This document shows, one piece after another, positions 16,628 through 24,877 of a stretch of DNA of 64,000 nt. Position numbers and translations under genes: made by a program. The notes below the pieces were generated by a model that was given only the letters and a program-made list of their open reading frames with translations, was not told where the DNA came from and made no database searches. The DNA is from Acidisarcina sp963790505 (GTDB lineage Bacteria; Acidobacteriota; Terriglobia; Terriglobales; Acidobacteriaceae). Position 1 is the first letter of the stretch. Each line of letters opens with the position of its first letter. The stretch is taken from the NCBI GenBank assembly GCA_963790505.1, contig CAWBOT010000004.1, positions 1,488,001-1,552,000 of the forward strand. The letters are read 5' to 3'.

Positions 16628-18235
16628 CTATTCCGCGTTATAGATCGCTTCGACGATCCTATCGGCTGCCTTGTGGGCGGCGTCGCTGGCTGCCGGGTCG
16701 TGGTCGTTGCACAGGATTGAGAGCACGACAGTATTGCCGCTACGGGTCGTGAGATATCCGCTAAGCGCATTGGTTTCGGTGAGGGTGCCAGTCTTGGCGA
16801 AGAGCTTGCCTTTGACCGGAGACTGAGCAAAGCGGCCGGCGAGCGATCCGTCAACCCCGGCAATGGGCAGCGTAGCGCGGAAGGCCGAGCCCCACGGCTG
16901 TCGCGCTGCATAGGCGAGCAGAGTAGTGGCCGCTCGCGGAGTAACGAGGTCGTGCGGCGAGAGCCCGGAGCCGTCGAAGAAGACGAAGTCCCCCGGATCG
17001 ATGCCGGCTTCAAGCAAAAACACGCGGACCACGCGGGCCCCCGCCGCAATCGATCCATCATGCAAGACAGTCTTGCCAAGGTCGCGAAGAAGCAGCTCGG
17101 CATGAAGGTTCTGGCTGACCTTGTTGATAACGGTGAGGTCCTCGCCGAGCGCCGGCGAGGTGTGGCTGGCGAGAAGCTTCTCACCCGGCTGCGCGGGAAC
17201 AGGCAAAGACTGACCGGCAGGGAGCGGCGAAGGCAGAGGCGTTCGAGAGCCGGCGAGGTAGTCCTCGGTAGACACCGGGAGACGATGCTGGGTGCCAGCC
17301 GCGCCGCTAACCGAAATCCCCCGGGCCACGAGCATCTCGCGAAAGGCGATAGCAGCGAACTCCGCCGGGTCTTCAATGGCCAGAGCAATCCTTGAGCCTT
17401 TGCCGTTCACCGGCAGCTCACCGTAGAGTCGGACGGTCTTCGATCCTGGCTGGCGATCGACCCCGATCTTCGTCGTCGGCCCGACGGGCCCAGTGACGAC
17501 AGTGTTTGCCAGCGTGTAATAAGGAACAGCCGGGTTCCACGAGGCGGAGATCGGCTCGCCGAGCTTCGCGCCGGGCATGAGATCCAGGTAGACGACATTG
17601 TCGTTCACGGTCAGTGCTGAGACCGGCGCGCCATATTCCCATTGCAGGTCGTCCCAACTCCAGCCCGCTCCGTAGCGCTCGAAAGGAAACAGGGTGTCAT
17701 CTCCGATCACTCCGCCCGTCACTTTTCGGACGAGGCCGCCTTTAGCGATTTGATCGGCAAGATCTTCCAGCGCCTGAAGCGGCGCATTGGTGCGCTCTGT
17801 CTTTCCCGCGTAGGGCCAAATGCGGCCAGAGATAGACGGATCCCCGACGCCCTCGATGACAATATCGCCGTGCAGGGTGCCATCGGTGTCGAGCTCACCG
17901 CGAGCGACGACCTTCGTCTCAAAATGAGCGTCGGTCGAGAAGACGGCAAAGGCGGTCGCGGTAGTAAAGAGTTTGGCATTCGAGGCAGGCTCGAAGAACT
18001 GCCCGGCGTTGAGCGAATAAATCGGGCGTCCGTCCGCGGCGACCACGGAGATTCCCCAATGCGCGCGCGAGACAGCGGGGTCGGCGAGGATCGCCGCGAT
18101 GGCTTTGCCCAAGGCCAGGTTCGCCGTCGCAGCAGGACTCTGCGGAGGAGCTTGCTGGGCTGCCGAGGCGGCGAAGCCGCAGAGTGAAATGGCGGCGATC
18201 AGGAGCGGGAGGATCGGCGTTGCGCGGGGCTTCAT
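16628..18235 (-). CDS. dacB: D-alanyl-D-alanine carboxypeptidase/endopeptidase (PBP4 type)
   Basis: 535 residues with a signal peptide (MKPRATPILPLLIAAISLCG). Peptidase S13 family: catalytic SNAK (S85, K88) in EPASNAKLFTT, the SGLS box as DGSGLSPHDLV (Asp where many members have Asn), and KTGTLTETNALSGYL as the KTG box. It trims or cleaves peptidoglycan cross-links in the periplasm. The start at 18235 is chosen because the signal peptide begins there; the longer frame to 18424 lies over the folP promoter region. Divergent from folP with about 80 bases between. Confidence 0.94.
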   Translation of the reverse strand: MKPRATPILPLLIAAISLCGFAASAAQQAPPQSPAATANLALGKAIAAILADPAVSRAHWGISVVAADGRPIYSLNAGQFFEPASNAKLFTTATAFAVFSTDAHFETKVVARGELDTDGTLHGDIVIEGVGDPSISGRIWPYAGKTERTNAPLQALEDLADQIAKGGLVRKVTGGVIGDDTLFPFERYGAGWSWDDLQWEYGAPVSALTVNDNVVYLDLMPGAKLGEPISASWNPAVPYYTLANTVVTGPVGPTTKIGVDRQPGSKTVRLYGELPVNGKGSRIALAIEDPAEFAAIAFREMLVARGISVSGAAGTQHRLPVSTEDYLAGSRTPLPSPLPAGQSLPVPAQPGEKLLASHTSPALGEDLTVINKVSQNLHAELLLRDLGKTVLHDGSIAAGARVVRVFLLEAGIDPGDFVFFDGSGLSPHDLVTPRAATTLLAYAARQPWGSAFRATLPIAGVDGSLAGRFAQSPVKGKLFAKTGTLTETNALSGYLTTRSGNTVVLSILCNDHDPAASDAAHKAADRIVEAIYNAE

Positions 18236-18317
18236 CGTTTGCGGGAGTGTAGCATTCGCACTGGCTTCGGCCAACGATCGATTCGGAACGGACATCCGCC
18301 AATGAAGCGCCACTACA

Positions 18318-19232
18318 ATGCAGCATATGGCCTTTGCTCGCCCTATGCCGGCGGTGTGGCAACTCCGCCGCCGCACTTTGCCTCTCGGGCATCGCACCAG
18401 TGTGATGGGAGTTCTCAACATCACGCCCGACTCATTCTCCGGCGACGGACTGCTGTCCGATCAGCAGCAAGCGATTGAACGCGGCCTGGCAATGCTCGAA
18501 GCAGGCTCCGAGATCCTCGACATCGGCGGGGAATCGACTCGTCCGGGCAAGCGAGAGCCGCTCTCGGCTGATGAGGAGATCGGCCGAGTCCTCCCCGTCA
18601 TCTCCGGAATTCTTGAGCAGCGGCCTGCCGCAGTGATCTCGATCGACACCTATAAATCACAGACTGCGATTGCGGCGGTCACGGCCGGCGCCGAGATCGT
18701 CAACGACGTCAGCGGATTTCTCTGGGATGATGCAATGGCGGCCACGTGCGCAGCGCTTGAATGCGGAGTGGTGCTGACCCATACCCGGGGCCGTCCGGAG
18801 GAATGGAGCAAGTTGCCGCCGCTCGGCGCGGAGGATGTTGTCCGGGTAGTCAAGTTTGAGCTGCGAGAGAGGTTGGACGCGGCCATTGCTGCAGGAGTCT
18901 TCGCAGAGCGGATCGTCCTCGATCCCGGCCTCGGCTTCGGAAAAACGTATGAGAGCAACTACCCGCTTCTCGCTCGGCTCGAGGAGTTGCGTGAATTGGG
19001 GCGTCCGCTGCTCACCGGGGTCTCGCGCAAATCATTTCTCGGTCGGACGCTCGCGCCACTGCGCGGCGGAGTGGATGCCGGTCCCGCCGAGCGAGGCAAC
19101 GCAACCACCGCTGCCGTAACCGCTTCAATTCTGGCTGGGGCAGATATTGTTCGCGTTCATGATGTGCGCCCCGCAGTCGAGGCAGCAGCAATTGCCGATG
19201 CCGTGCTGCTTGCGGCCCCGACAGGCGGCTGA
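18318..19232 (+). CDS. folP: Dihydropteroate synthase
   Basis: 304 residues. Condenses 6-hydroxymethyl-dihydropterin diphosphate with p-aminobenzoate in folate synthesis; target of sulfonamides. Signatures: MGVLNITPDSFSGDG, ILDIGGESTRPGK, VNDVSGF, LDPGLGFGKT, GVSRKSFLG and a C-terminal GADIVRVHDV. Start may be 18318 or the ATG at 18327. No other folate gene adjoins. Confidence 0.96.
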   Translation: MQHMAFARPMPAVWQLRRRTLPLGHRTSVMGVLNITPDSFSGDGLLSDQQQAIERGLAMLEAGSEILDIGGESTRPGKREPLSADEEIGRVLPVISGILEQRPAAVISIDTYKSQTAIAAVTAGAEIVNDVSGFLWDDAMAATCAALECGVVLTHTRGRPEEWSKLPPLGAEDVVRVVKFELRERLDAAIAAGVFAERIVLDPGLGFGKTYESNYPLLARLEELRELGRPLLTGVSRKSFLGRTLAPLRGGVDAGPAERGNATTAAVTASILAGADIVRVHDVRPAVEAAAIADAVLLAAPTGG

Positions 19233-19257
19233 GCCGTTCATCGTCGCCCAATTCTTA

Positions 19258-19806
19258 TCAGTGTTTTCCGGGCCGCGCGTCCGGATCGTGAATCCGGCTG
19301 GCTTCGAAACTGACGATCTTCCATTGCCCGAGGCGGCGATTATAGACCCGGGTATAGCGATACTGGCCGCTTATGTCGCTCTGGCCATTCACGCCCTGCA
19401 AATCGGCTTTCGACGTCACGACGGCGGTGTCTCCGTAAAGGCGGACCTTGAGGTCGTCGAGATCGAGCACCTTGATGCGAATTGTCCCTGCCTTGCGCTG
19501 CGCGATTGCCTGAGACTTGTTCTCGATAATGCCATTGGCGCTGATGCCGACATAGTCGTCGGCGAGCAGGTGATCGATCACCGCGATGTTGTTGTCGACC
19601 TGGGCCTGGCGCCACTCCATTTCCAGACCTTCGATTTGCTTATGAACAGCGCGGGTTTCCTTTTTCGGCAGGAAGGAGGGCGCTAGCAGAGCGCGAGCAG
19701 GCTGCGTCGCGAGGAGCAGGAAAAACGCCAGCACCGCGCCTCCTCCGAACAAGAGACGCAGGCTCAGTGTTGTCGACCGATCGTGAAATCGGAGACGCAT
19801 CGGCAA
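19258..19806 (-). CDS. DUF4440/SnoaL-like (NTF2 fold) exported protein
   Basis: 182 residues with an N-terminal membrane anchor or signal (LLFGGGAVLAFFLLLATQPARA) and then an NTF2-like domain of the DUF4440 type: a helix ending in NNIAVIDHLLADDYVGIS, then strands with YGDTAVVTSKADLQG and RYTRVYNRRLGQWKIVSFEASR. Such domains often bind small molecules, without a defined reaction. Convergent to folP. Confidence 0.78.
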   Translation of the reverse strand: MPMRLRFHDRSTTLSLRLLFGGGAVLAFFLLLATQPARALLAPSFLPKKETRAVHKQIEGLEMEWRQAQVDNNIAVIDHLLADDYVGISANGIIENKSQAIAQRKAGTIRIKVLDLDDLKVRLYGDTAVVTSKADLQGVNGQSDISGQYRYTRVYNRRLGQWKIVSFEASRIHDPDARPGKH

Positions 19807-19945
19807 AGGCTCGTCACCGCTAGTGTAAGGGACAGAACTCCGATTGGGCCACGATCAAAAAGCCGCCCTATGAAAACTCGGTCCCGGATCCGTCAATGGC
19901 ACAACCAGACACACGCGAGCCGTGTTAGCCGGTTGCACCCCAGGG

Positions 19946-20233
19946 TCAGATGATGGCGTCCAGAGATTCGGTGGCGCGCTGTTTCATGAGCTGATACAGC
20001 CCGCCAACCGCGAACTGTTCGAAGTGCGCGCTGGCGCGGTGAGCGTCAACCGCCGCTTGGTCCCGGTATTGCTCATAAATGAGGACAGTCTCTGGGTCGC
20101 CATCGACATGGTGGGGAACATAGGTGACACATCCGGGTTCCTGGCGGGAGGCAAGCGCCAGATTGCGCAGGATTTCGGTGACCCTGTCACGATCGTCTTG
20201 GAGGAATTGCATTCGGACGGTGAAGCTCACCAT
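19946..20233 (-). CDS. Antibiotic-biosynthesis-monooxygenase (ABM) domain protein
   Basis: 95 residues forming one ferredoxin-like ABM domain: MVSFTVRMQFLQDDRDRV, EPGCVTYVPHHVDGDPETVLIYEQYRDQAAVDAH and HFEQFAVGGLYQL are family-typical. Members are small dimeric oxygenases or quinone monooxygenases (YgiN-like). Specific substrate unknown. Lies between the DUF4440 gene and purA, all on the minus strand. Confidence 0.85.
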   Translation of the reverse strand: MVSFTVRMQFLQDDRDRVTEILRNLALASRQEPGCVTYVPHHVDGDPETVLIYEQYRDQAAVDAHRASAHFEQFAVGGLYQLMKQRATESLDAII

Positions 20234-20323
20234 AAAACTCCGCTCCTTCGCGCTCTTCTAAACCTTCAAGCAATATCACGATTGTGGGCCACCGCGGCAA
20301 GTTTCCCGTTGCACGGAGGTGAA

Positions 20324-21652
20324 TTAGGGGGCAACGACCGCGTGGAGATCTTCGAGTGCGGCAGAAAACCCATCGATCATGAGCGTCTGGTCACGGTCCG
20401 GGCCGGTCGAGACCATGCCGATCTTCGCGCCAGACTCGTCTTCGAGAAAGCGCAGGTACTCCTTCGCCGCAGCGGGGAGCTGGTCAAAGTCGCGAATGCC
20501 CTCGGTCGACTGCCGCCAGCCGGGAAAGACGCGGTAGAGAGGTTGGATTGATTCCAGCCCGCGAACATCGGCGGGAATCGAATCGGTGGTCTTGCCGGCG
20601 ATTTTGTATCCGGTGCAGACGGGAATCTCGGTGAGCTCGTCGAGCACGTCGAGTTTGGTGACGACCAGCCACTCCGCCCCGTTGACGCGGTTGGAATAGC
20701 GCAGCAGAGGAAGATCGAGCCAGCCGCAACGCCGCGGGCGCCCGGTGACCGCTCCATACTCCTGGCCGCGGGCACGGAGTGATTCACCCGCCTCGTCAAG
20801 GATTTCGGTTGGGAAAGGACCTTCCCCGACGCGCGTCACATAGGCTTTAGTGACGCCAATGACCGTACCAATCTTCGTAGGGCCGACCCCGGTTCCGGTC
20901 ACCGCGCCGCCGGCTGTCGACGAGGACGAGGTTACAAACGGGTAAGTGCCGTGGTCGATGTCGAGCAGCGTTCCTTGCGCGCCCTCGAACATGACACTGT
21001 GCCCCTCTTCGATGGCGGAGTTGAGCAGAACCTCGGTATCGGTGACGAACGGCGCGATCTGGGCCGCGGCGCGGGCGTATTCCTCATACATCTTGAGCGG
21101 GTCGAGAGGATCGGTGCCGAAGAGGGCGTGGGCGACGGCGTTCTTTTCGTGGCAGGCGTTCTGGATGTGAGTACGCAGCAGCGAAGTGTTGAGCAGGTCC
21201 ACGACCCGCAGGCCGCTGCGCGCCATCTTGTCCTCATAAGCAGGCCCGATGCCCCGGCTGGTGGTGCCGATCTTCTGCCGCCCCGGGGCGCTCTCCGCGG
21301 CCAGCTCGATCATGCGGTGATACGGCAGGATCACTTGGGCGCGATTGGAGATGAAGAGCTGACGGTCGACGTCGATGCCGAGTTCGCGCAGCTTGCCGGC
21401 TTCCTTAAGGAACGCCATCGGGTCGAGCACGACGCCGTTGCCGATGACGCCGCGGCAATTGGGGCGAAGCACGCCGCAGGGGACGAGTTGGAGGATAAAT
21501 TTTTGGCCGCCGATGATGACTGTGTGTCCGGCGTTATGGCCGCCCGCATAGCGCGCGACGACGGAGAAACGCTCCGAGAGTACATCGACGATCTTGCCCT
21601 TGCCTTCGTCGCCCCACTGGGCGCCGACTACCACTGCTGTCTTAGCTCGCAT
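20324..21652 (-). CDS. purA: Adenylosuccinate synthetase
   Basis: 442 residues. GTP-dependent joining of IMP and aspartate, first committed step to AMP. The P-loop is VGAQWGDEGKGKIVD at the N-terminus; GHNAGHTVI, TSRGIGPAYEDK, MFEGAQGTLLDIDHGTYPFVTSSS and GYKIAGK follow in order. Normal length (about 430). Start ATG at 21652. It does not sit with other pur genes. The mutM gene is divergent 160 bases away. Confidence 0.97.
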   Translation of the reverse strand: MRAKTAVVVGAQWGDEGKGKIVDVLSERFSVVARYAGGHNAGHTVIIGGQKFILQLVPCGVLRPNCRGVIGNGVVLDPMAFLKEAGKLRELGIDVDRQLFISNRAQVILPYHRMIELAAESAPGRQKIGTTSRGIGPAYEDKMARSGLRVVDLLNTSLLRTHIQNACHEKNAVAHALFGTDPLDPLKMYEEYARAAAQIAPFVTDTEVLLNSAIEEGHSVMFEGAQGTLLDIDHGTYPFVTSSSSTAGGAVTGTGVGPTKIGTVIGVTKAYVTRVGEGPFPTEILDEAGESLRARGQEYGAVTGRPRRCGWLDLPLLRYSNRVNGAEWLVVTKLDVLDELTEIPVCTGYKIAGKTTDSIPADVRGLESIQPLYRVFPGWRQSTEGIRDFDQLPAAAKEYLRFLEDESGAKIGMVSTGPDRDQTLMIDGFSAALEDLHAVVAP

Positions 21653-21811
21653 TTAATTCCAAAAGAAATCTTCGAGGATCTGCTTCCTGCCCGCCTGATG
21701 ATATAACGCTGGCGGGCGTAGGGACAAAAGGCGTGCCGTGAATATTCAATTGTCTCCTCCTCGGGCCTCTTCTCGCTTAGCTCGCGGTTTCTGCGACAAT
21801 CAAGGGCGTCT

Positions 21812-22672
21812 ATGCCCGAACTGCCTGAAGTCGAAACCGTCGCAAACGGCGTCCACCAACGCATCCGGGGCGAGCGAATCGAATCGGTATGGCTCAGTGG
21901 GAAGTCGCCGAGCTTTAAGACCCCGCCGGCAGTGATGGCTGCGCAGCTAAGTCATCGGCGGATCGAAGCCGTCCGCCGCGTAGGCAAGCATATCGTTTTC
22001 GATCTGGGCCCCGGCAAGAAGAAGCAGGTTAAGAAACTTCAGTGGATAGTCCATCTCGGCATGACCGGGCAGCTTCTGGTCTGTACTCCGGAAACTTCTA
22101 CGCCTCCCCATACTCACGCCATTCTGGGACTAAGCTCTTGCCGGGAGCTGCGCTTCGTCGATCCGCGGCGCTTTGGAAGGCTGGCGATTCACGAATGGAC
22201 TGAGAAATCCGACGAAGTCAGCGAAACAACAGCATCTGGAGGCTTTACCGGCCCGGGGCGCGAGCCGCTGACCATTTCGCTGCCCGATTTCATAGCGCTC
22301 TTTCGTGGCCGGCGGCTGGCGATCAAGCTGGCGCTCCTCAACCAGAAGCTGCTGCATGGAGTGGGAAATATCTATGCGGACGAGAGTCTGTTCCGGGCGG
22401 GGATTCGTCCCCGGCGAATGGCCGGCCGGCTTAGCAACGCCGAATTGGAACGCCTTCGCGAAAGCGTCCAGTCGGTGTTGCGCGAGGCGATCGCTCTGGG
22501 CGGCTCGTCAGTGTCGGACTATGTTGATGCCGAGGGTAAGCACGGATTCTTCCAGCTCGAACACAAGGTCTATATGAGGACCGGGCAGCCTTGCCTGGTC
22601 TGCGGAACGCCGATCCGAAGGCTGGTAATGGGTGGACGTGGAACCCATTATTGTCCGGCTTGCCAGCGGTAG
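21812..22672 (+). CDS. mutM: Formamidopyrimidine-DNA glycosylase (Fpg)
   Basis: 286 residues. Bifunctional base-excision enzyme for oxidised purines (8-oxoG). N-terminal PELPEVETV supplies the catalytic Pro and Glu; the linker helix-turn motif is followed by HKVYMRTGQPCLVCGTPIRR and YCPACQR, a C-terminal four-Cys zinc finger (C-x2-C ... C-x2-C). The loop between residues 70 and 120 is longer than in E. coli, with an insertion near EKSDEVSETTASGG. Start at ATG 21812. Confidence 0.96.
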   Translation: MPELPEVETVANGVHQRIRGERIESVWLSGKSPSFKTPPAVMAAQLSHRRIEAVRRVGKHIVFDLGPGKKKQVKKLQWIVHLGMTGQLLVCTPETSTPPHTHAILGLSSCRELRFVDPRRFGRLAIHEWTEKSDEVSETTASGGFTGPGREPLTISLPDFIALFRGRRLAIKLALLNQKLLHGVGNIYADESLFRAGIRPRRMAGRLSNAELERLRESVQSVLREAIALGGSSVSDYVDAEGKHGFFQLEHKVYMRTGQPCLVCGTPIRRLVMGGRGTHYCPACQR

Positions 22673-22785
22673 CAAAGGGTCCGCCGAAGCGCCAGAACCT
22701 CGGTCAAGCTATGAATTTGCGAAGAGTCTGGGATCAGAGGTTACGGGAATCGGAAGAAACGATCCTCCATGATTTCCGTAAATCA

Positions 22786-23065
22786 TTGATTTTGTTGACA
22801 TACGATTGCGGCCCGTCAATTGCACTCTGTAAGAGTGCCAGCGATGCACGGGTGGGATCGCAATCTGATCGCCCCACATAAAAGTCCGGCCGGGAAGAGC
22901 AAGCTCCTAAGAGAACGAGCCGCCCGGCGGAAAAGAAAATCCCGTAAGCCAGAGATTCAGTCCTCGGAGCTTGGGTGTTTGAAATGGAAAGAGCGTTTAC
23001 GGGAGGCCAGTGACTGGCCATCGCAATAAAATCAAGTTGTGAAGCCTCCGCCAGCCGGAGGCTTC
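22786..23065 (+). ncRNA. Candidate structured noncoding RNA with 3' GC hairpin
   Basis: Manual folding shows a 12-bp closing stem: TTGATTTTGTTG (22786-22797) pairs with CAATAAAATCAA (23024-23035) with one G-U pair; CGAT (22803-22806) and GGCC (22810-22813) can extend it against GGCCATCG (23016-23023). Inside are hairpins GCACTC/GAGTGC (22822-22838), GTGGGATC/GATCGCCCCAC (22852-22877), GCCGGG/CCCGGC (22889-22928), CCCGTAA/TTACGGG (22941-23003) and GGCCAG/CTGGCC (23005-23019). A 10-bp GC hairpin follows. No coding frame on either strand is convincing here. The class is unknown: 6S RNA, or one of the Acidobacteria-specific Rfam motifs, are candidates. Strand could be either, but the 3' hairpin favours plus. 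Confidence 0.5.
23041..23065 (+). terminator. GC-rich hairpin, probable terminator of the ncRNA
   Basis: Perfect 10-bp stem GAAGCCTCCG (23041-23050) with CGGAGGCTTC (23056-23065) around CCAGC, then TCCGTTTGC. Only three consecutive T, so termination efficiency is uncertain. Confidence 0.5.
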
Positions 23066-23266
23066 TCCGTTTGCATTCCAGGTTCCCCCCATAGTTTCGC
23101 CTTGAGGCGCTTGCAACTTTCGCGACTTGCGGGTAATATTGAATTTGCTCGTCGAGCGGCTGTAGCCAGCGGTATCCCAGGCCCAATCCTCCTGAGTTCG
23201 ATTGCTCGCTGCCACTACCAGGGAAGAGAGCGCTTCAACGACAGCTTCTTCACCCTTAGCTGATAG
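23066..23266. other. Gene-poor stretch
   Basis: Between the candidate ncRNA hairpin and the tentative Cys-rich frame I see no convincing gene, repeat or further strong hairpin. Minus-strand frames here are short, run through the terminator hairpin and have no family resemblance. Confidence 0.5.
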
Positions 23267-23605
23267 TCACCATCGGATGTCAGGTGATCGCGTGTGGTTA
23301 GGCCATAGAATCCTTCGAGTTGAATACATTGTTGGAAGGCACTGCCCGAAGCATGTCGATGTTGCTTCCTTTCCTAAAGACTGAGTTGTTGCCCGGCGCC
23401 GATGAGCTCTATCGAGCGACGTCAGGGAGCGCACCCAGCTGGTGAAATCGGTGATGCAAGTGTATTGCCCGCAAACTGGCCAACCGCCGGCTTTGCCTAC
23501 AGGAATCAAGATTCCGCTCCAAGAGTTTCCGGTAATTTCGACTGAGAAATCGCAGCGCTCCGCCGGATAAAGGCTGCCACAATCGCAACGCACCAGGAAG
23601 TGCAC
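23267..23605 (-). CDS. Tentative small Cys/Trp-containing protein
   Basis: About 112 residues from a GTG at 23605 (GTG 23593 is an alternative). The centre looks protein-like: RCDCGSLYPAERCDFSVEI, then NSWSGILIPVGKAGGWPVCGQY and TCITDFTSWVRSL, with C-x-C and paired aromatic residues, possibly a small metal-binding beta domain. The C-terminal third is basic and low in character. It is divergent from the next gene with almost no intergenic space, which argues against it; a remnant gene is also possible. Confidence 0.3.
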   Translation of the reverse strand: MHFLVRCDCGSLYPAERCDFSVEITGNSWSGILIPVGKAGGWPVCGQYTCITDFTSWVRSLTSLDRAHRRRATTQSLGKEATSTCFGQCLPTMYSTRRILWPNHTRSPDIRW

Positions 23606-23607
23606 GC

Positions 23608-24489
23608 ATGACAATGGAACAAGATCAGCCCCAGGCGGCCGCACCGCCACAGCAGCAGGGGCAAGCACCGCAAGGGCAGCCCCAGGGGCATCGTCGCCGC
23701 AGACGCAGACGCAAAGGCCAATCCGGCAAAGCCGCCAACGGTCAGCCGGTTGCCCAAGGCAACGGCCAGCCCGGCCTCCAGATCAACGCCCAGGCCGCCC
23801 CGCAGCCTAAGCAGAAATCCTCAAACCAACCCCGCTTCGCTCCCAAGAATAACAATCCCGGCAATGGACAAGGTGGCGGCGGCGGATCGCGGCGTAAGAG
23901 CAAGCCGCGCCGGCAACAGGTCTTCGTCGGGCCGATGGATCACAGCTACCGCATCGCCAACGGGAACATGGCGGACGGCCCTCCCTCAACCATTGAGTTC
24001 CGCAATGTGAACGGCAACGGCAATGGCAATGGATATCATCACGAGATGATGGTCGCCGAGCACGCTCCGGCGCCCATTCGCGAGGACGCGCCCACGCGAA
24101 TCTTCTTCTTCATCGAAGACCTCTTCTTCCTGGCAAAAATCCAGGAGACCTCTCGCAAGCTGGGAGTCAAGGTCGGCTTTCTGAAGGCGGACAAAGACAT
24201 CGTTGCCCGTCTCAGTGACGTCCCGGAAGAGGAAAAGCCTTCGCTGATCGTCTTCGATCTGAACAATGCCGGCGCGAAGCCGTTGACCCTGATTCCCAAG
24301 ATCAAAGCCAAGCTCAAGCGCGGCACTTCGGTGATTGGGTTCCTCTCGCACCTGCAGGGAGATCTGAAGGTCAAGGCCACGGAGGCTGGCTGCGATATGG
24401 TGATGCCGCGTTCGGCGTTCTCGCAAAACCTGCCCAACCTGCTGCGTCGCCACGGTCTGGAAGAAGAGCTGGAAGCCGTCGAAGCGTAA
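23608..24489 (+). CDS. Protein with disordered basic N-terminus and receiver-like C-terminal domain
   Basis: 293 residues (or from the second ATG at 23614). The first ~130 are Gln/Pro/Gly/Arg-rich and surely disordered (RRRRRRRKG near residue 30, GNGQGGGGGSRRKSKPRRQQ near 95), a composition seen in nucleic-acid binding tails. Residues about 155-290 form an alternating beta/alpha domain resembling a response-regulator receiver: FFIEDLFFLAKIQETSRKLG, LIVFDLNNAG and GCDMVMPRSAF. The phosphoacceptor Asp could be that in VFDLN, but acidic-pocket residues are not clear. Role unknown. Confidence 0.7.
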   Translation: MTMEQDQPQAAAPPQQQGQAPQGQPQGHRRRRRRRKGQSGKAANGQPVAQGNGQPGLQINAQAAPQPKQKSSNQPRFAPKNNNPGNGQGGGGGSRRKSKPRRQQVFVGPMDHSYRIANGNMADGPPSTIEFRNVNGNGNGNGYHHEMMVAEHAPAPIREDAPTRIFFFIEDLFFLAKIQETSRKLGVKVGFLKADKDIVARLSDVPEEEKPSLIVFDLNNAGAKPLTLIPKIKAKLKRGTSVIGFLSHLQGDLKVKATEAGCDMVMPRSAFSQNLPNLLRRHGLEEELEAVEA

Positions 24490-24519
24490 GCCTCAGGCGG
24501 CTGAACTACTGCTCCGCGC

Positions 24520-24864
24520 CTAGCCCGGAGGCCACTCCATCGCTCGCCCACCCAACACATGAACGTGGAGATGGTCGACCGTCTGTCCCCCGTCGGGACC
24601 CGTATTGATTACTGTGCGATAACCGCCTGCGAGCTCCTCGTCGCGGGCGATCTTGTTGACAACGGCAAGCAGGTGACCGAGCAGGACTTCGTCCTCGCCT
24701 CCGGCTCCAACCTCAGCTAGCGACGCGAAGTGCCTCTTCGGAACCACTAAAATGTGTACCGGCGCCTGGGGATGGATATCTCGAAAGGCGATCGTGTAAT
24801 CGTCTTCAAAGATCTTTTCGGCCGGAATCGCGCCGCTTACGATCTTGCAGAACAGGCATTCCAC
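24520..24864 (-). CDS. hinT: HIT-family nucleotide hydrolase/transferase (HinT-like)
   Basis: 114 residues from a GTG at 24864 (VECLFCKIVSGAIPAEKIFED), ending with the histidine triad HLHVHVLGGRAMEWPPG. HinT-like proteins hydrolyse AMP-lysine or other purine phosphoramidates. GTG 24864 leaves a 13-base gap to the lpxC stop; the longer frame to 24912 overlaps lpxC and lacks homology. Zinc-type CxxC (CLFC) at the N-terminus is present, its partner residues not examined. Same strand as lpxC, likely cotranscribed. Confidence 0.92.
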   Translation of the reverse strand: MECLFCKIVSGAIPAEKIFEDDYTIAFRDIHPQAPVHILVVPKRHFASLAEVGAGGEDEVLLGHLLAVVNKIARDEELAGGYRTVINTGPDGGQTVDHLHVHVLGGRAMEWPPG

Positions 24865-24877
24865 GGGCGGTTGCCCC

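Noticed and set aside
16549..17388. Long N-terminal extension of cysS
   Set aside because: It is antisense to the dacB coding region, rich in Arg/Ser/Pro, and the CysRS family starts at MTIRLF.
22794..22816. TTGACA as a sigma-70 -35 box for the ncRNA
   Set aside because: No matching -10 at 16-18 bases, and the sequence is part of the closing stem.
22881..22896. AAAGTCCGG similar to the RNase P CR-I motif GAGGAAAGTCCGGGC
   Set aside because: Preceding bases, other conserved regions (CR-IV, CR-V) and length do not fit RNase P RNA.
22734..23186. 150-residue minus-strand frame across the candidate ncRNA
   Set aside because: It passes through the closing stem and 3' hairpin and has no domain; I favour the RNA.
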